This document shows positions 5,972 to 11,686 of a DNA stretch of 11,686 bases, one piece after another. The notes beneath the pieces were generated by a model. That model was not told where the DNA came from. It saw nothing but the letters and a program-made list of their open reading frames with translations, and made no database searches. This DNA comes from an uncultured Opitutia bacterium (GTDB lineage: Bacteria; Verrucomicrobiota; Verrucomicrobiia; Opitutales; UBA953). Position 1 is the stretch's first letter. Each line of letters starts with the position of its first letter. The position numbers and the translations under genes were made by a program. The stretch spans positions 1 through 11,686 of the forward strand of contig CALEEU010000056.1 in NCBI GenBank assembly GCA_937875975.1, given 5' to 3'.

Positions 5972-8605
5972 ATGTGCCGGAATAAACTGAACTGGGCCAT
6001 GCGATCCCTTTGCTGCCTTTGCCTAACGATATTCCTAAGCCTCGGACTGCCTTCACCCTGCCGCGGCGGCTTCGGCGCGACCAACACAGTCATCTTTGCG
6101 TCCACGGATGACTCCGATGAGGACGGACTTGAAGATGCTATCGAAGAGGAGATTGGCACTGACCCTTTTGAACCCGATTCGGATGGCGACGACTGGGATG
6201 ACTTCGCGGAGTTCATCAACCAAACGGACCCCAACGACCCAAACGACTTTCCACGCACGAGCATCATCGCCACTGACGGTGCCGGGACAGGAGATCCCGG
6301 ACTACGCCTGAAGATTAAAGAACTCCTGACGGCTCACCGCGTTCGTAACGGAACATCCCCGAATAACAATCCGAACGGCATCCTGTCCCTCGACTACTAT
6401 TATCTAAAGGGCAACCTGCCCGACCTCGCGGTCAAATTACAAAGGTCGGACTTGAAGTCAGGGTCATACCTCCTGCTCTGGCGGCATCTACTGCGCTGGA
6501 ATCCACTGGGTAACGAACAGCGCTATACCGTAAGCGTAAAGACGGATGACGGTCACACGGTCCTGACATGGCAGACGCCAGAGCCAGTCGGAACTACGTG
6601 GAGCCATGTCGGCCTACCCTTCGTGGTAAAGCCTGCGGAGGAAGGAAAAGTGCTCACCCTTTCCGTGACGCCTGAAAGCGGCGGCATGCAGTATGCCGTA
6701 GCGGACTTCGCCGTTGTCTCAGCAGGAATTGAAGCCGACGTCGACCGCGATGGCCATATCGCTCGGGATGAGCGGCCAAAAGGGGGCCGGCCTCTCCGCC
6801 ACTGGGTTAACGACGATGACGATCATGGGGAGTGGCAAGGGCAAGCCGACCTGCCCGGACTCACCGTCTCTTCCGACCACGCGAGTCCGGGCGTGGACGG
6901 CCTAAGAGACTTGGTCGATTTCATGCCAATCAACCTGAACCTCGCGAGAGTCATCCGACTGCTGCCGCCTACCGATGGGTTCGACTACTTCCTACGCAAT
7001 GAAGACCGAGCGGTCCAAGTCGTGCTCACCAGCTTGTCTCCGGCGGCTGCAGGGACCATCCATCGGAATCCCGACTTGCGGACTTTTGGCAACGACCTGG
7101 ACGGACCTATCGCCACTGCAGAGGTTCTCATGCCCGATAACCAAGGTCGAATTGCCCTGCCGCTGACATTTGTTGAGCGACTACGAGATCGAGGTAATGG
7201 CGTCCTGCTACTCGAAGGCACGCGCACAACTCATCGACCCTTGTGGGTAGAAATATTCCAACATGGAAGATGCGTCGCCAAGCTCGAGCAGCCTCTGGCC
7301 GTCGGTCCGGTGGAATCGATGTATCGGCATGTGGATCTAAGCGGCGTGGCCCGCGAGTTCTCCGGCCGGCCGGCCGAAAGGCCAAAAAAACCACGCTTGC
7401 ACCAGATAGACGAACCGGCCGGGCGGCCCGATATAGAATCTTCCGATCGGTGGGTCGTGATGATTCATGGCTATAATGTCCCAGCCGATAGCGCACGCAG
7501 CTGGCACGCCGAGACCTTCAAGCGCCTACATGTCATGGGAAGTGATGCGCGGTTCGTAGGCGTGACCTGGAACGGCGATACCGGCCTAGATTATCACAAG
7601 GCCGTCTTCCAGGCCTTTCAGACCGGCGACGAGGTCCCACGGGCGCTCGGCTTCCTCGACGCTTCACGTACTACGCTCATCGCACACAGCCTAGGCAACA
7701 TCGTCGCCAGCCAAGCCGTGCAAGCTGGCTTCACTCCAGCCTGCTACTTCATGCTGAACGCCGCCCTCCCAATCGAAGCCCTGGCCGGCGAGGCCGACCT
7801 GAGCCTTCAGGCTACCGCCATGACGGAGCACCGCTGGCGCCCCTATCCGCGTAAACTCTACGCATCGGATTGGTCTAGGATCTTTTCTGCCGACGACCCT
7901 CGCTCGACCTATACATGGATAAACTGCTTCAGCCGAATCCGCTCGGCGGGTAATGTCATCAATTGCTTTTCCCCTGGGGAAGATGTCACCAATTGCCCCC
8001 CTGAAACCCAATCCGCCTCCGTGCTCGCGACGCTCTGGGCCGGACGCAGCGTCGACTATGGGGTGTGGAAAACACAAGAGCTGCTCAAAGGCGTCGGGGC
8101 CAATCGCTCGCTCGCCATGCTGGCAATGGAAAGGTCGCAAGGCGGATGGGGCTTTAACCTGGGATGGCGCGGTCGCTTCGTGCCGCACGGACCGGACAAG
8201 GCGGCGGGTGGGCATTACGAACTAGTCGACCCAGTGACGGCTGGAAAACTGAGCCCTCATCTCCTCCGGATTTATCCTTTCTTCCGTCACTTCCGGGAAA
8301 TAAGGATTCACTATCCTGGACCGATGAGATTGTCCCCGTTGCTCAATCTCCAGGACCTACGCTACGACCTTCTCGCCCGCGGGATTCCGGCTCAGTCTTA
8401 CGCTGCCGGGGCCGAGCCCGTGCCGGGCATGGCCAACCTCGACCTTGAGCAAACTGGCAGGAATCCGGCGGCACGTTGGCCCACGGACGGTCATACCGAT
8501 AAGAAAAGGTCACATCGATGGCTACATAGTGATTTCAAGAATGTCGCCCTTCCGTTCGTCCATCCGCTTTTCGCCACGATGAGCCAAACCCCTGCACACC
8601 GATGA
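5972..8605 (+). CDS. Secreted TSP3-repeat / alpha/beta-hydrolase protein
   Basis: The protein has 877 residues. A signal peptide lies at about 10-33 (MRSLCCLCLTIFLSLGLPSP), so the in-frame ATG at 5999 (residue 10) may be the true start; neither ATG has a clear ribosome binding site. Residues 45-94 form thrombospondin type 3-like calcium loops: DDSDEDGLEDAIEEE, IGTDPFEPDSDGDDWDDF, then NQTDPNDPND. Residues 95-255 look like a beta-sandwich. Another acidic stretch follows, ADVDRDGHIARDE (255-267), and HWVNDDDDHGE (277-287), leading to VDGLRDLVDFMPINL (308-322). The hydrolase domain starts near 493: VVMIHGYN (495-502; oxyanion turn) and nucleophile elbow AHSLGN with Ser573. By position, Asp671 in FSPGEDV and His852 in WLHSDFKNVA could complete the triad. 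An esterase or lipase-like activity at the cell surface or outside is likely; substrate unknown. TGA 8603-8605 overlaps the next ATG, suggesting translational coupling. Confidence 0.8.
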   Translation: MCRNKLNWAMRSLCCLCLTIFLSLGLPSPCRGGFGATNTVIFASTDDSDEDGLEDAIEEEIGTDPFEPDSDGDDWDDFAEFINQTDPNDPNDFPRTSIIATDGAGTGDPGLRLKIKELLTAHRVRNGTSPNNNPNGILSLDYYYLKGNLPDLAVKLQRSDLKSGSYLLLWRHLLRWNPLGNEQRYTVSVKTDDGHTVLTWQTPEPVGTTWSHVGLPFVVKPAEEGKVLTLSVTPESGGMQYAVADFAVVSAGIEADVDRDGHIARDERPKGGRPLRHWVNDDDDHGEWQGQADLPGLTVSSDHASPGVDGLRDLVDFMPINLNLARVIRLLPPTDGFDYFLRNEDRAVQVVLTSLSPAAAGTIHRNPDLRTFGNDLDGPIATAEVLMPDNQGRIALPLTFVERLRDRGNGVLLLEGTRTTHRPLWVEIFQHGRCVAKLEQPLAVGPVESMYRHVDLSGVAREFSGRPAERPKKPRLHQIDEPAGRPDIESSDRWVVMIHGYNVPADSARSWHAETFKRLHVMGSDARFVGVTWNGDTGLDYHKAVFQAFQTGDEVPRALGFLDASRTTLIAHSLGNIVASQAVQAGFTPACYFMLNAALPIEALAGEADLSLQATAMTEHRWRPYPRKLYASDWSRIFSADDPRSTYTWINCFSRIRSAGNVINCFSPGEDVTNCPPETQSASVLATLWAGRSVDYGVWKTQELLKGVGANRSLAMLAMERSQGGWGFNLGWRGRFVPHGPDKAAGGHYELVDPVTAGKLSPHLLRIYPFFRHFREIRIHYPGPMRLSPLLNLQDLRYDLLARGIPAQSYAAGAEPVPGMANLDLEQTGRNPAARWPTDGHTDKKRSHRWLHSDFKNVALPFVHPLFATMSQTPAHR

Positions 8606-9624
8606 AAAGTATGACCACGTTCCTCGTGGTGCTGGGCGGCACCCTGCCCCTGCTCGCGATCGATGTCTCGGTGACGGTCTTAGACGAAGATAGCCAACCG
8701 CTTTCGGATGCCGTCGTGGAGGCCCTGTACGCGCCCCTCAATGACCCGCGATACGCCAGCCTACAGCTCAGGGAAGGACGGACGGACGGCAAAGGCCGCT
8801 TCAGCTATGAGATCGGCAAGGACCGGCAGCTGGTCCGCCTTAGCGTGAACAAACAAGGGTACTGCGATGCGGATGCCGACCATCGACATGACCTCGGTGG
8901 TATCCCCCCGAAAACCACTCACTTAATCACCCTGCCGAAAAATGTGGGCGGCATTCCGCTCTGCTATAAAGATATCCACCTTAGCGAAGGAAAGGGTACG
9001 TTCACGACAAAGACCTGGGTGGGCTTCGACTTCCAAGCAGGGGAACCAGTCGCACCTTGGGGCAAAGGAAAGATCGCTGACGTCCTTATCAAGAACGACG
9101 GCGCGCGAATCGGCTGGGCCTACGACGAAGCGCAGATTGAGCGCTATCGACGAGATGACATTCATCGTCGTCTGTCCGACTTCGAATTCAACACCATCTA
9201 CGGACGTTTCCAAGGAACCACCGAGATTGCCTTCAAATCACCGGGCGCAGGGATCATGCGCTCGCCGGCCTTCTGGCCGTATGCGCAGATCAAGATGCCG
9301 CCCCTAGCACCCGCAGAGGGCTACGCTGACGGACTAAGGCTGGAGTACGACACCCGGATCTACCCGAGTGTGCAGCTGGAGTTCACAGGTTTTTACTTCC
9401 GCGTACGCGCTAAGCTCGGGTCGGATGGGAAGGTCACCTCCGCCCACTACGCCAAGATCCTAGGGCGAATCGCCAGTGGTTATGGGTGGGTGTCGTTCCG
9501 CTATTATTACAATCCGGTAGCGGATGACCGGCGGCTGGTCTTCGACCCGGAGCGGAATCTGCTAAAGCCGGGGCCGGGCGCGAAGGTTGATGAGGTCCTC
9601 CGCTACCGGGCCTCCGAGCGCTGA
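8602..9624 (+). CDS. Exported protein of unknown function with CarboxypepD-reg-like N-terminus
   Basis: The protein has 340 residues; I do not recognise it as a named family. A signal peptide is seen at residues 1-19 (MKSMTTFLVVLGGTLPLLA). Residues 21-88 follow the pattern of a transthyretin-like or carboxypeptidase-regulatory beta-sandwich: VSVTVLDEDSQPLSDAVVEA, TDGKGRFSY and VRLSVNKQGY, as seen in many exported adaptor domains. The rest (about 110-340) is rich in aromatics and likely beta strands, e.g. TWVGFDFQAG, LEFTGFYFRVRAKL and GWVSFRYYYNP; the last resembles a beta-sandwich or jelly-roll edge, but I cannot assign it. No catalytic motif is evident; Cys88 and Cys121 could form a disulfide. 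Its ATG overlaps the hydrolase gene stop as ATGA, with no Shine-Dalgarno site, so translation probably depends on the upstream gene. It may be a partner, chaperone or surface anchor for the hydrolase (inference from context only). Confidence 0.75.
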   Translation: MKSMTTFLVVLGGTLPLLAIDVSVTVLDEDSQPLSDAVVEALYAPLNDPRYASLQLREGRTDGKGRFSYEIGKDRQLVRLSVNKQGYCDADADHRHDLGGIPPKTTHLITLPKNVGGIPLCYKDIHLSEGKGTFTTKTWVGFDFQAGEPVAPWGKGKIADVLIKNDGARIGWAYDEAQIERYRRDDIHRRLSDFEFNTIYGRFQGTTEIAFKSPGAGIMRSPAFWPYAQIKMPPLAPAEGYADGLRLEYDTRIYPSVQLEFTGFYFRVRAKLGSDGKVTSAHYAKILGRIASGYGWVSFRYYYNPVADDRRLVFDPERNLLKPGPGAKVDEVLRYRASER

Positions 9625-9682
9625 CCCGCCGAACTCGGTAATCAGCATTGAATCCAGCCCCTCATATAAAGAATATACCCCC

Positions 9683-11092
9683 ATGACCAACCCCCTCAAG
9701 GCCTCCTTCCTCCTGGCTGCCGCGGCATGCACGCAGCTCGACGCCGCTAACTTCAACCTGACCTGGAGCGACACCATCAACATGAGCGGCGCCTCGGCCT
9801 CCGGGGTGATCGGCCTCGACCTGACGACGATCCCCGCCGCGCCAAGCCACGTAAGCAATTCCATCCCGAGCTGGATAACGAACTTCACCATCACCATCAC
9901 AGGGGCAAGCAGCGGCAATGGCACGTTCACCCTGGCCGACTTTAGTGGCTTCACATTCGACACCGGCGGCCCCTTTGCTCTGGACTACAACATCGATCTC
10001 GTCCTGCAACTAACCTTTGGCAGTTTCAACGTCCAAGGCTCGTCGGTGAACGCTCCCATAGGAGTTGCGCCCAGCACGATGCTGACGGATGCGGCCTACG
10101 GTGACTATCTTGTGCTCACGTCCTTCACCCCGGCTCCGGTCGTCCCAGCTGGCGTTCCTGATATCGCGACATGGATGTCGTCGCTGAATGGCTCCTCCCG
10201 CCTATATAACGCTGCCTTGGGCCTGACGGCGCTGCAGCTCGAAGGCGCCCACCACCGCCCGATGCTTTCCTATGATCGCATGGGCAAGGAATCCCAGGCC
10301 TGGGCGACCGGCGACTTCGGTTCGTCCTCCCGTACCCGCGATATCCACACGACAACCGGTGAGGCCGGTATCAACTGGAACCTGGGCAAGAGCTTCCTCT
10401 TCGGCTTCGCCGCCGGCCATGGTGAACAGAATCAGGATCTGGCCTTCGGCGGATCGGCCGCCACGAAAGGCGACTATGCCCTCGCCGAACTCGACTACCG
10501 TCCGGAAGGCAGCCAGTGGATCGTCTCCCTCATCGGTCTCGTCGGCTCCTACGAATCGAAAATCAACCGTGGCTATACCAACGGCGCTTCGACCGACTTC
10601 TCGAACGGCATCGCCGATACGATCAGCCGCGCCGCCCGCCTCCGCGTCGACGCCCCAGCCCTCGTGACCTTCGGTGGCTTCGGCTTCGCCCCTTACGCTT
10701 CCTACTCGGTGACGCAGACCGTGGTCGGCGCCTACACAGAAACCGGCGGCGGCCTCCCGGCTTCGTTCAACGAGCAGGAGCATAACGCGACCGAAGGCCG
10801 CATCGGCGTCACCGCCGCCAAGGACCTCTCCGCCGCAACCAAGCTCCTCCTGACGGTCGAAGCGATTCACCGCTTTGATGGCGCCGGCCCAGCCCTCACC
10901 GGCCAAGACCTCACTGGCGCCGTATCGTTCAGCCTACCTGGCACCGCCCCCAGCCCGGACTGCGTCCGCTTCGGCTTCGACGTGGACCATAAGCTCAATG
11001 AGAACACCCTCCTGAACATCTCGGCCCACGTCTCCACTGTCGGCGAAGCCCACGACGTCTCCGCTGCCGTCAGCATCCGCCGGGCGTTCTGA
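9683..11092 (+). CDS. Autotransporter-type outer-membrane beta-barrel protein
   Basis: The protein has 469 residues. The frame is open further upstream, to an ATG at 9587, but that extension has no export signal and would overlap the previous gene. The start at 9683 gives a proper signal peptide, MTNPLKASFLLAAAACTQLDA, cleaved near residue 21. LAAAAC resembles a lipobox but lacks the usual Leu at -3. Residues 22-175 form a short Ser/Thr/Gly-rich exported part with beta character (NFTITITGASSGNGTFTL). A helix-like linker follows (SRLYNAALGLTALQLEGAHHRPM). From about residue 200 to the end, alternating amphipathic strands with Gly and aromatics (SQAWATGDFGSS, INWNLGKSFLFGFAAG, WIVSLIGLVGSYESK) match an autotransporter-like barrel, ending in SIRRAF with the C-terminal Phe recognised by the Bam machinery. 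It lies 58 bases after the unknown gene, without a convincing promoter of its own. The small passenger suggests an anchor or surface domain rather than a large adhesin. Confidence 0.85.
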   Translation: MTNPLKASFLLAAAACTQLDAANFNLTWSDTINMSGASASGVIGLDLTTIPAAPSHVSNSIPSWITNFTITITGASSGNGTFTLADFSGFTFDTGGPFALDYNIDLVLQLTFGSFNVQGSSVNAPIGVAPSTMLTDAAYGDYLVLTSFTPAPVVPAGVPDIATWMSSLNGSSRLYNAALGLTALQLEGAHHRPMLSYDRMGKESQAWATGDFGSSSRTRDIHTTTGEAGINWNLGKSFLFGFAAGHGEQNQDLAFGGSAATKGDYALAELDYRPEGSQWIVSLIGLVGSYESKINRGYTNGASTDFSNGIADTISRAARLRVDAPALVTFGGFGFAPYASYSVTQTVVGAYTETGGGLPASFNEQEHNATEGRIGVTAAKDLSAATKLLLTVEAIHRFDGAGPALTGQDLTGAVSFSLPGTAPSPDCVRFGFDVDHKLNENTLLNISAHVSTVGEAHDVSAAVSIRRAF

Positions 11093-11093
11093 G

Positions 11094-11112
11094 CGCGAAG
11101 CTTTGCTTCGCG
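11094..11112 (+). other. Perfect hairpin just after the barrel gene stop
   Basis: CGCGAAGC (11094-11101), loop TTT, GCTTCGCG (11105-11112): a perfect 8-bp stem starting one base after the TGA. No T-run follows, so it is probably an mRNA 3'-end stabilising structure or the first part of a two-step terminator with the one at 11158. Confidence 0.6.
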
Positions 11113-11157
11113 AGGGGACACGTGGGCAAGTTGACACGTTGATAAGGATCAGGACAG

Positions 11158-11181
11158 GCCGCCCACCCGGGCGGCTTTTTT
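11158..11181 (+). terminator. Rho-independent terminator of the rightward cluster
   Basis: GCCGCCC (11158-11164) pairs perfectly with GGGCGGC (11169-11175) over loop ACCC, followed directly by six T residues (11176-11181). This is a textbook intrinsic terminator, 65 bases after the barrel gene stop, and probably ends the 5972-11092 transcript. The repeat element copy C begins 3 bases after the T-run. Confidence 0.9.
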
Positions 11182-11184
11182 ATG

Positions 11185-11300
11185 GGTAGGGGCGCGACTG
11201 CGTCGCGTCCGTTCGCCGAGATAGAATCGATGAGCCGGGCAAGCAATCGGGCCAGTTAACGTCTGGCCGTCCACGGACGCCACGCAGTGGCGCCCCTACC
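11185..11300. repeat. BIME-like element copy C (type 2 / type 2 hairpins)
   Basis: Inverted ends GGTAGGG (11185-11191) and CCCTACC (11294-11300). The left hairpin is CGCGAC (11193-11198), loop TGC, GTCGCG (11202-11207), identical to copy B. The right hairpin is CGCCAC (11278-11283), loop GCA, GTGGCG (11287-11292): the inverted version of the left one with a single base pair swapped. TCCGTTCG (11208-11215) is shared with A and B. The middle (about 11216-11265) has no evident match to the other copies. It lies directly behind the terminator, in the gap between the barrel gene and the TMEM14-like gene; that 295-base gap contains no gene. Confidence 0.8.
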
Positions 11301-11320
11301 CAAGGATTCACAACTAATCT

Positions 11321-11338
11321 TCCGTCGGGCGTTCTGAG
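11321..11338 (+). pseudogene. Echo of the barrel gene 3' end (gene-end remnant)
   Basis: The 18 bases 11321-11338 match 11076-11093 at 17 of 18 positions. In the first copy they cover the end of the barrel gene; here, read in frame, they give IFRRAF followed by TGA (the first copy reads SIRRAF then TGA). An outer-membrane-barrel-type C-terminus ending in Phe and stop therefore recurs 245 bases downstream with no gene body in front of it. It may be the last trace of a deleted paralogue or of a small duplication linked to element C. Confidence 0.45.
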
Positions 11339-11339
11339 T

Positions 11340-11352
11340 ATAGCAATCACCG
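11340..11352. repeat. Half-hairpin fragment of a type 1 REP
   Basis: ATAGCAATCACCG is identical to 3141-3153 in the right hairpin of copy B (13 of 13), but the pairing arm GGCGGTG and the CCCTACC foot are missing. It looks like a decayed or truncated REP end, 39 bases beyond copy C. Confidence 0.4.
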
Positions 11353-11387
11353 TTGCGCGAGCGCCGAGCCTTACTATCAACCAGAAC

Positions 11388-11686
11388 ATGACTAACGCCC
11401 GCTGGCTTATTTCTTTTGGAGTTTTCCTCTTTCTCTGCGGCCTCGCAGGCTATCTCTCCAATCCCGCCGCCGCCAAGACCGCCCTCATTTCCGGCTCCCT
11501 CTTCGGTGGCCTCTCGGCGATCTGGGGACTTCTTCTGGCCAAGGGATTCGGTTTTGCCAGATGGATCGCGCTGGCGATGACCCTGATGCTTTGCGGCGTC
11601 TTCGGTTGGCGCTCCGTCGTCAGCTGGCAAGCCGTGGCGGATGGCGCCCCCAAGGTCTTTGCCGCCAGCCTTATCACGCTGATGCT
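11388..11686 (+). CDS. Small TMEM14-like (UPF0136) membrane protein, 5' part
   Basis: The frame opens at ATG 11388 and is still open at the window end, giving 99 full codons. The protein begins MTNARWLISFGVFLFLCGL. It has Gly/Ala/Ser-rich helices: LISFGVFLFLCGLAGYLS, then KTALISGSLFGGLSAIWGLLLAKG, then ARWIALAMTLMLCGVFGWRS, and the start of a fourth helix, VFAASLITLML. The GLAGYLS...SLISGSLFGGL-like pattern of small residues matches the Tmemb_14 family (human TMEM14, plant FAX proteins), in which some eukaryotic members act in fatty-acid or heme-precursor movement; the bacterial role is unknown. Such proteins are about 100-120 residues, so only the last few codons are missing. A good ribosome binding site is not visible (CCAGAAC before the ATG). 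It stands apart from the upstream cluster behind a terminator and probably has its own promoter. Confidence 0.7.
   Translation, partial: MTNARWLISFGVFLFLCGLAGYLSNPAAAKTALISGSLFGGLSAIWGLLLAKGFGFARWIALAMTLMLCGVFGWRSVVSWQAVADGAPKVFAASLITLM

Noticed and set aside
9606..9633. CCGAG/CTCGG inverted repeat at the end of the unknown gene as a terminator
   Set aside because: A stem of five bases with a loop of about 15 and no T-run; too weak to call.
9587..9682. Upstream extension of the barrel gene to an ATG at 9587
   Set aside because: The added 32 residues are polar, hide the signal peptide and overlap the previous gene by 38 bases; the start at 9683 makes an exportable protein.
9645..9682. Possible promoter TTGAAT-N17-GAATAT before the barrel gene
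   Set aside because: The -10 match is poor and would leave only about 5 bases before the ATG; chance A/T content is a simpler reading.
10202..10906. Open frame of 234 codons on the minus strand inside the barrel gene
   Set aside because: Gly/Ala/Glu/Arg-rich shadow of a GC-biased gene. The plus strand has a signal peptide, barrel strands and a terminal Phe.
11256..11630. Open frame of 124 codons on the minus strand across copy C and the TMEM14-like gene
   Set aside because: It runs through a repeat element, has low-complexity charged sequence and is antisense to a membrane protein with a recognisable helix pattern.

Overview
The window looks like a chromosomal segment of a Gram-negative bacterium of the PVC group, most likely a verrucomicrobium (Opitutae-like). 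This is inferred from three things: a lipoprotein dehydrogenase of the Planctomycetes/Verrucomicrobia type fused to cytochrome c, an SSS symporter of a form common in that group, and an autotransporter-type outer-membrane barrel ending in Phe. No rRNA or other taxonomic marker is present, so the placement is tentative. There is no tRNA, CRISPR array, insertion-sequence transposase, phage gene or recognisable defence system.

Layout. 1-320 (+) is the end of an aldose 1-epimerase (galM). 456-974 (-) is a small lipoprotein, lower in GC than its neighbours, lying downstream of 1050-2954 (-), a sodium:solute symporter. 3264-5807 (-) is a lipid-anchored beta-propeller/HEAT-like/cytochrome c protein. 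A divergent intergenic region of 164 bp separates it from a rightward cluster: 5972-8605 (secreted protein with a calcium-binding repeat and an alpha/beta-hydrolase domain), 8602-9624 (secreted protein of unknown function, overlapping the previous gene by 4 bases) and 9683-11092 (autotransporter-like outer-membrane barrel). The cluster ends at a clear intrinsic terminator (11158-11181). The window closes inside a TMEM14-like membrane protein gene that starts at 11388.

How the genes may work together. The galM end and the symporter would fit sugar handling, but they are not in one operon and the substrate is unknown. The propeller-cytochrome protein would pass electrons from a periplasmic oxidation to a respiratory acceptor. 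All three genes of the rightward cluster encode exported proteins, and the first two are probably translationally coupled, so a joint role at the cell surface is plausible but unproven.

The most striking non-coding signal is a family of three intergenic elements (316-440, 3051-3160, 11185-11300). Each starts with GGTAGGG, ends with CCCTACC, and carries a hairpin directly inside each end. This is the layout of paired REP sequences (BIMEs), whose mark is a GTAG foot next to a hairpin. Two hairpin types occur, in all three combinations (1/1, 2/1, 2/2), and sequence differences between copies fall as paired changes that keep the stems intact. One copy supplies the stop codon of galM. Another lies beside an 18-base near-copy of the 3' end of the autotransporter-like gene.
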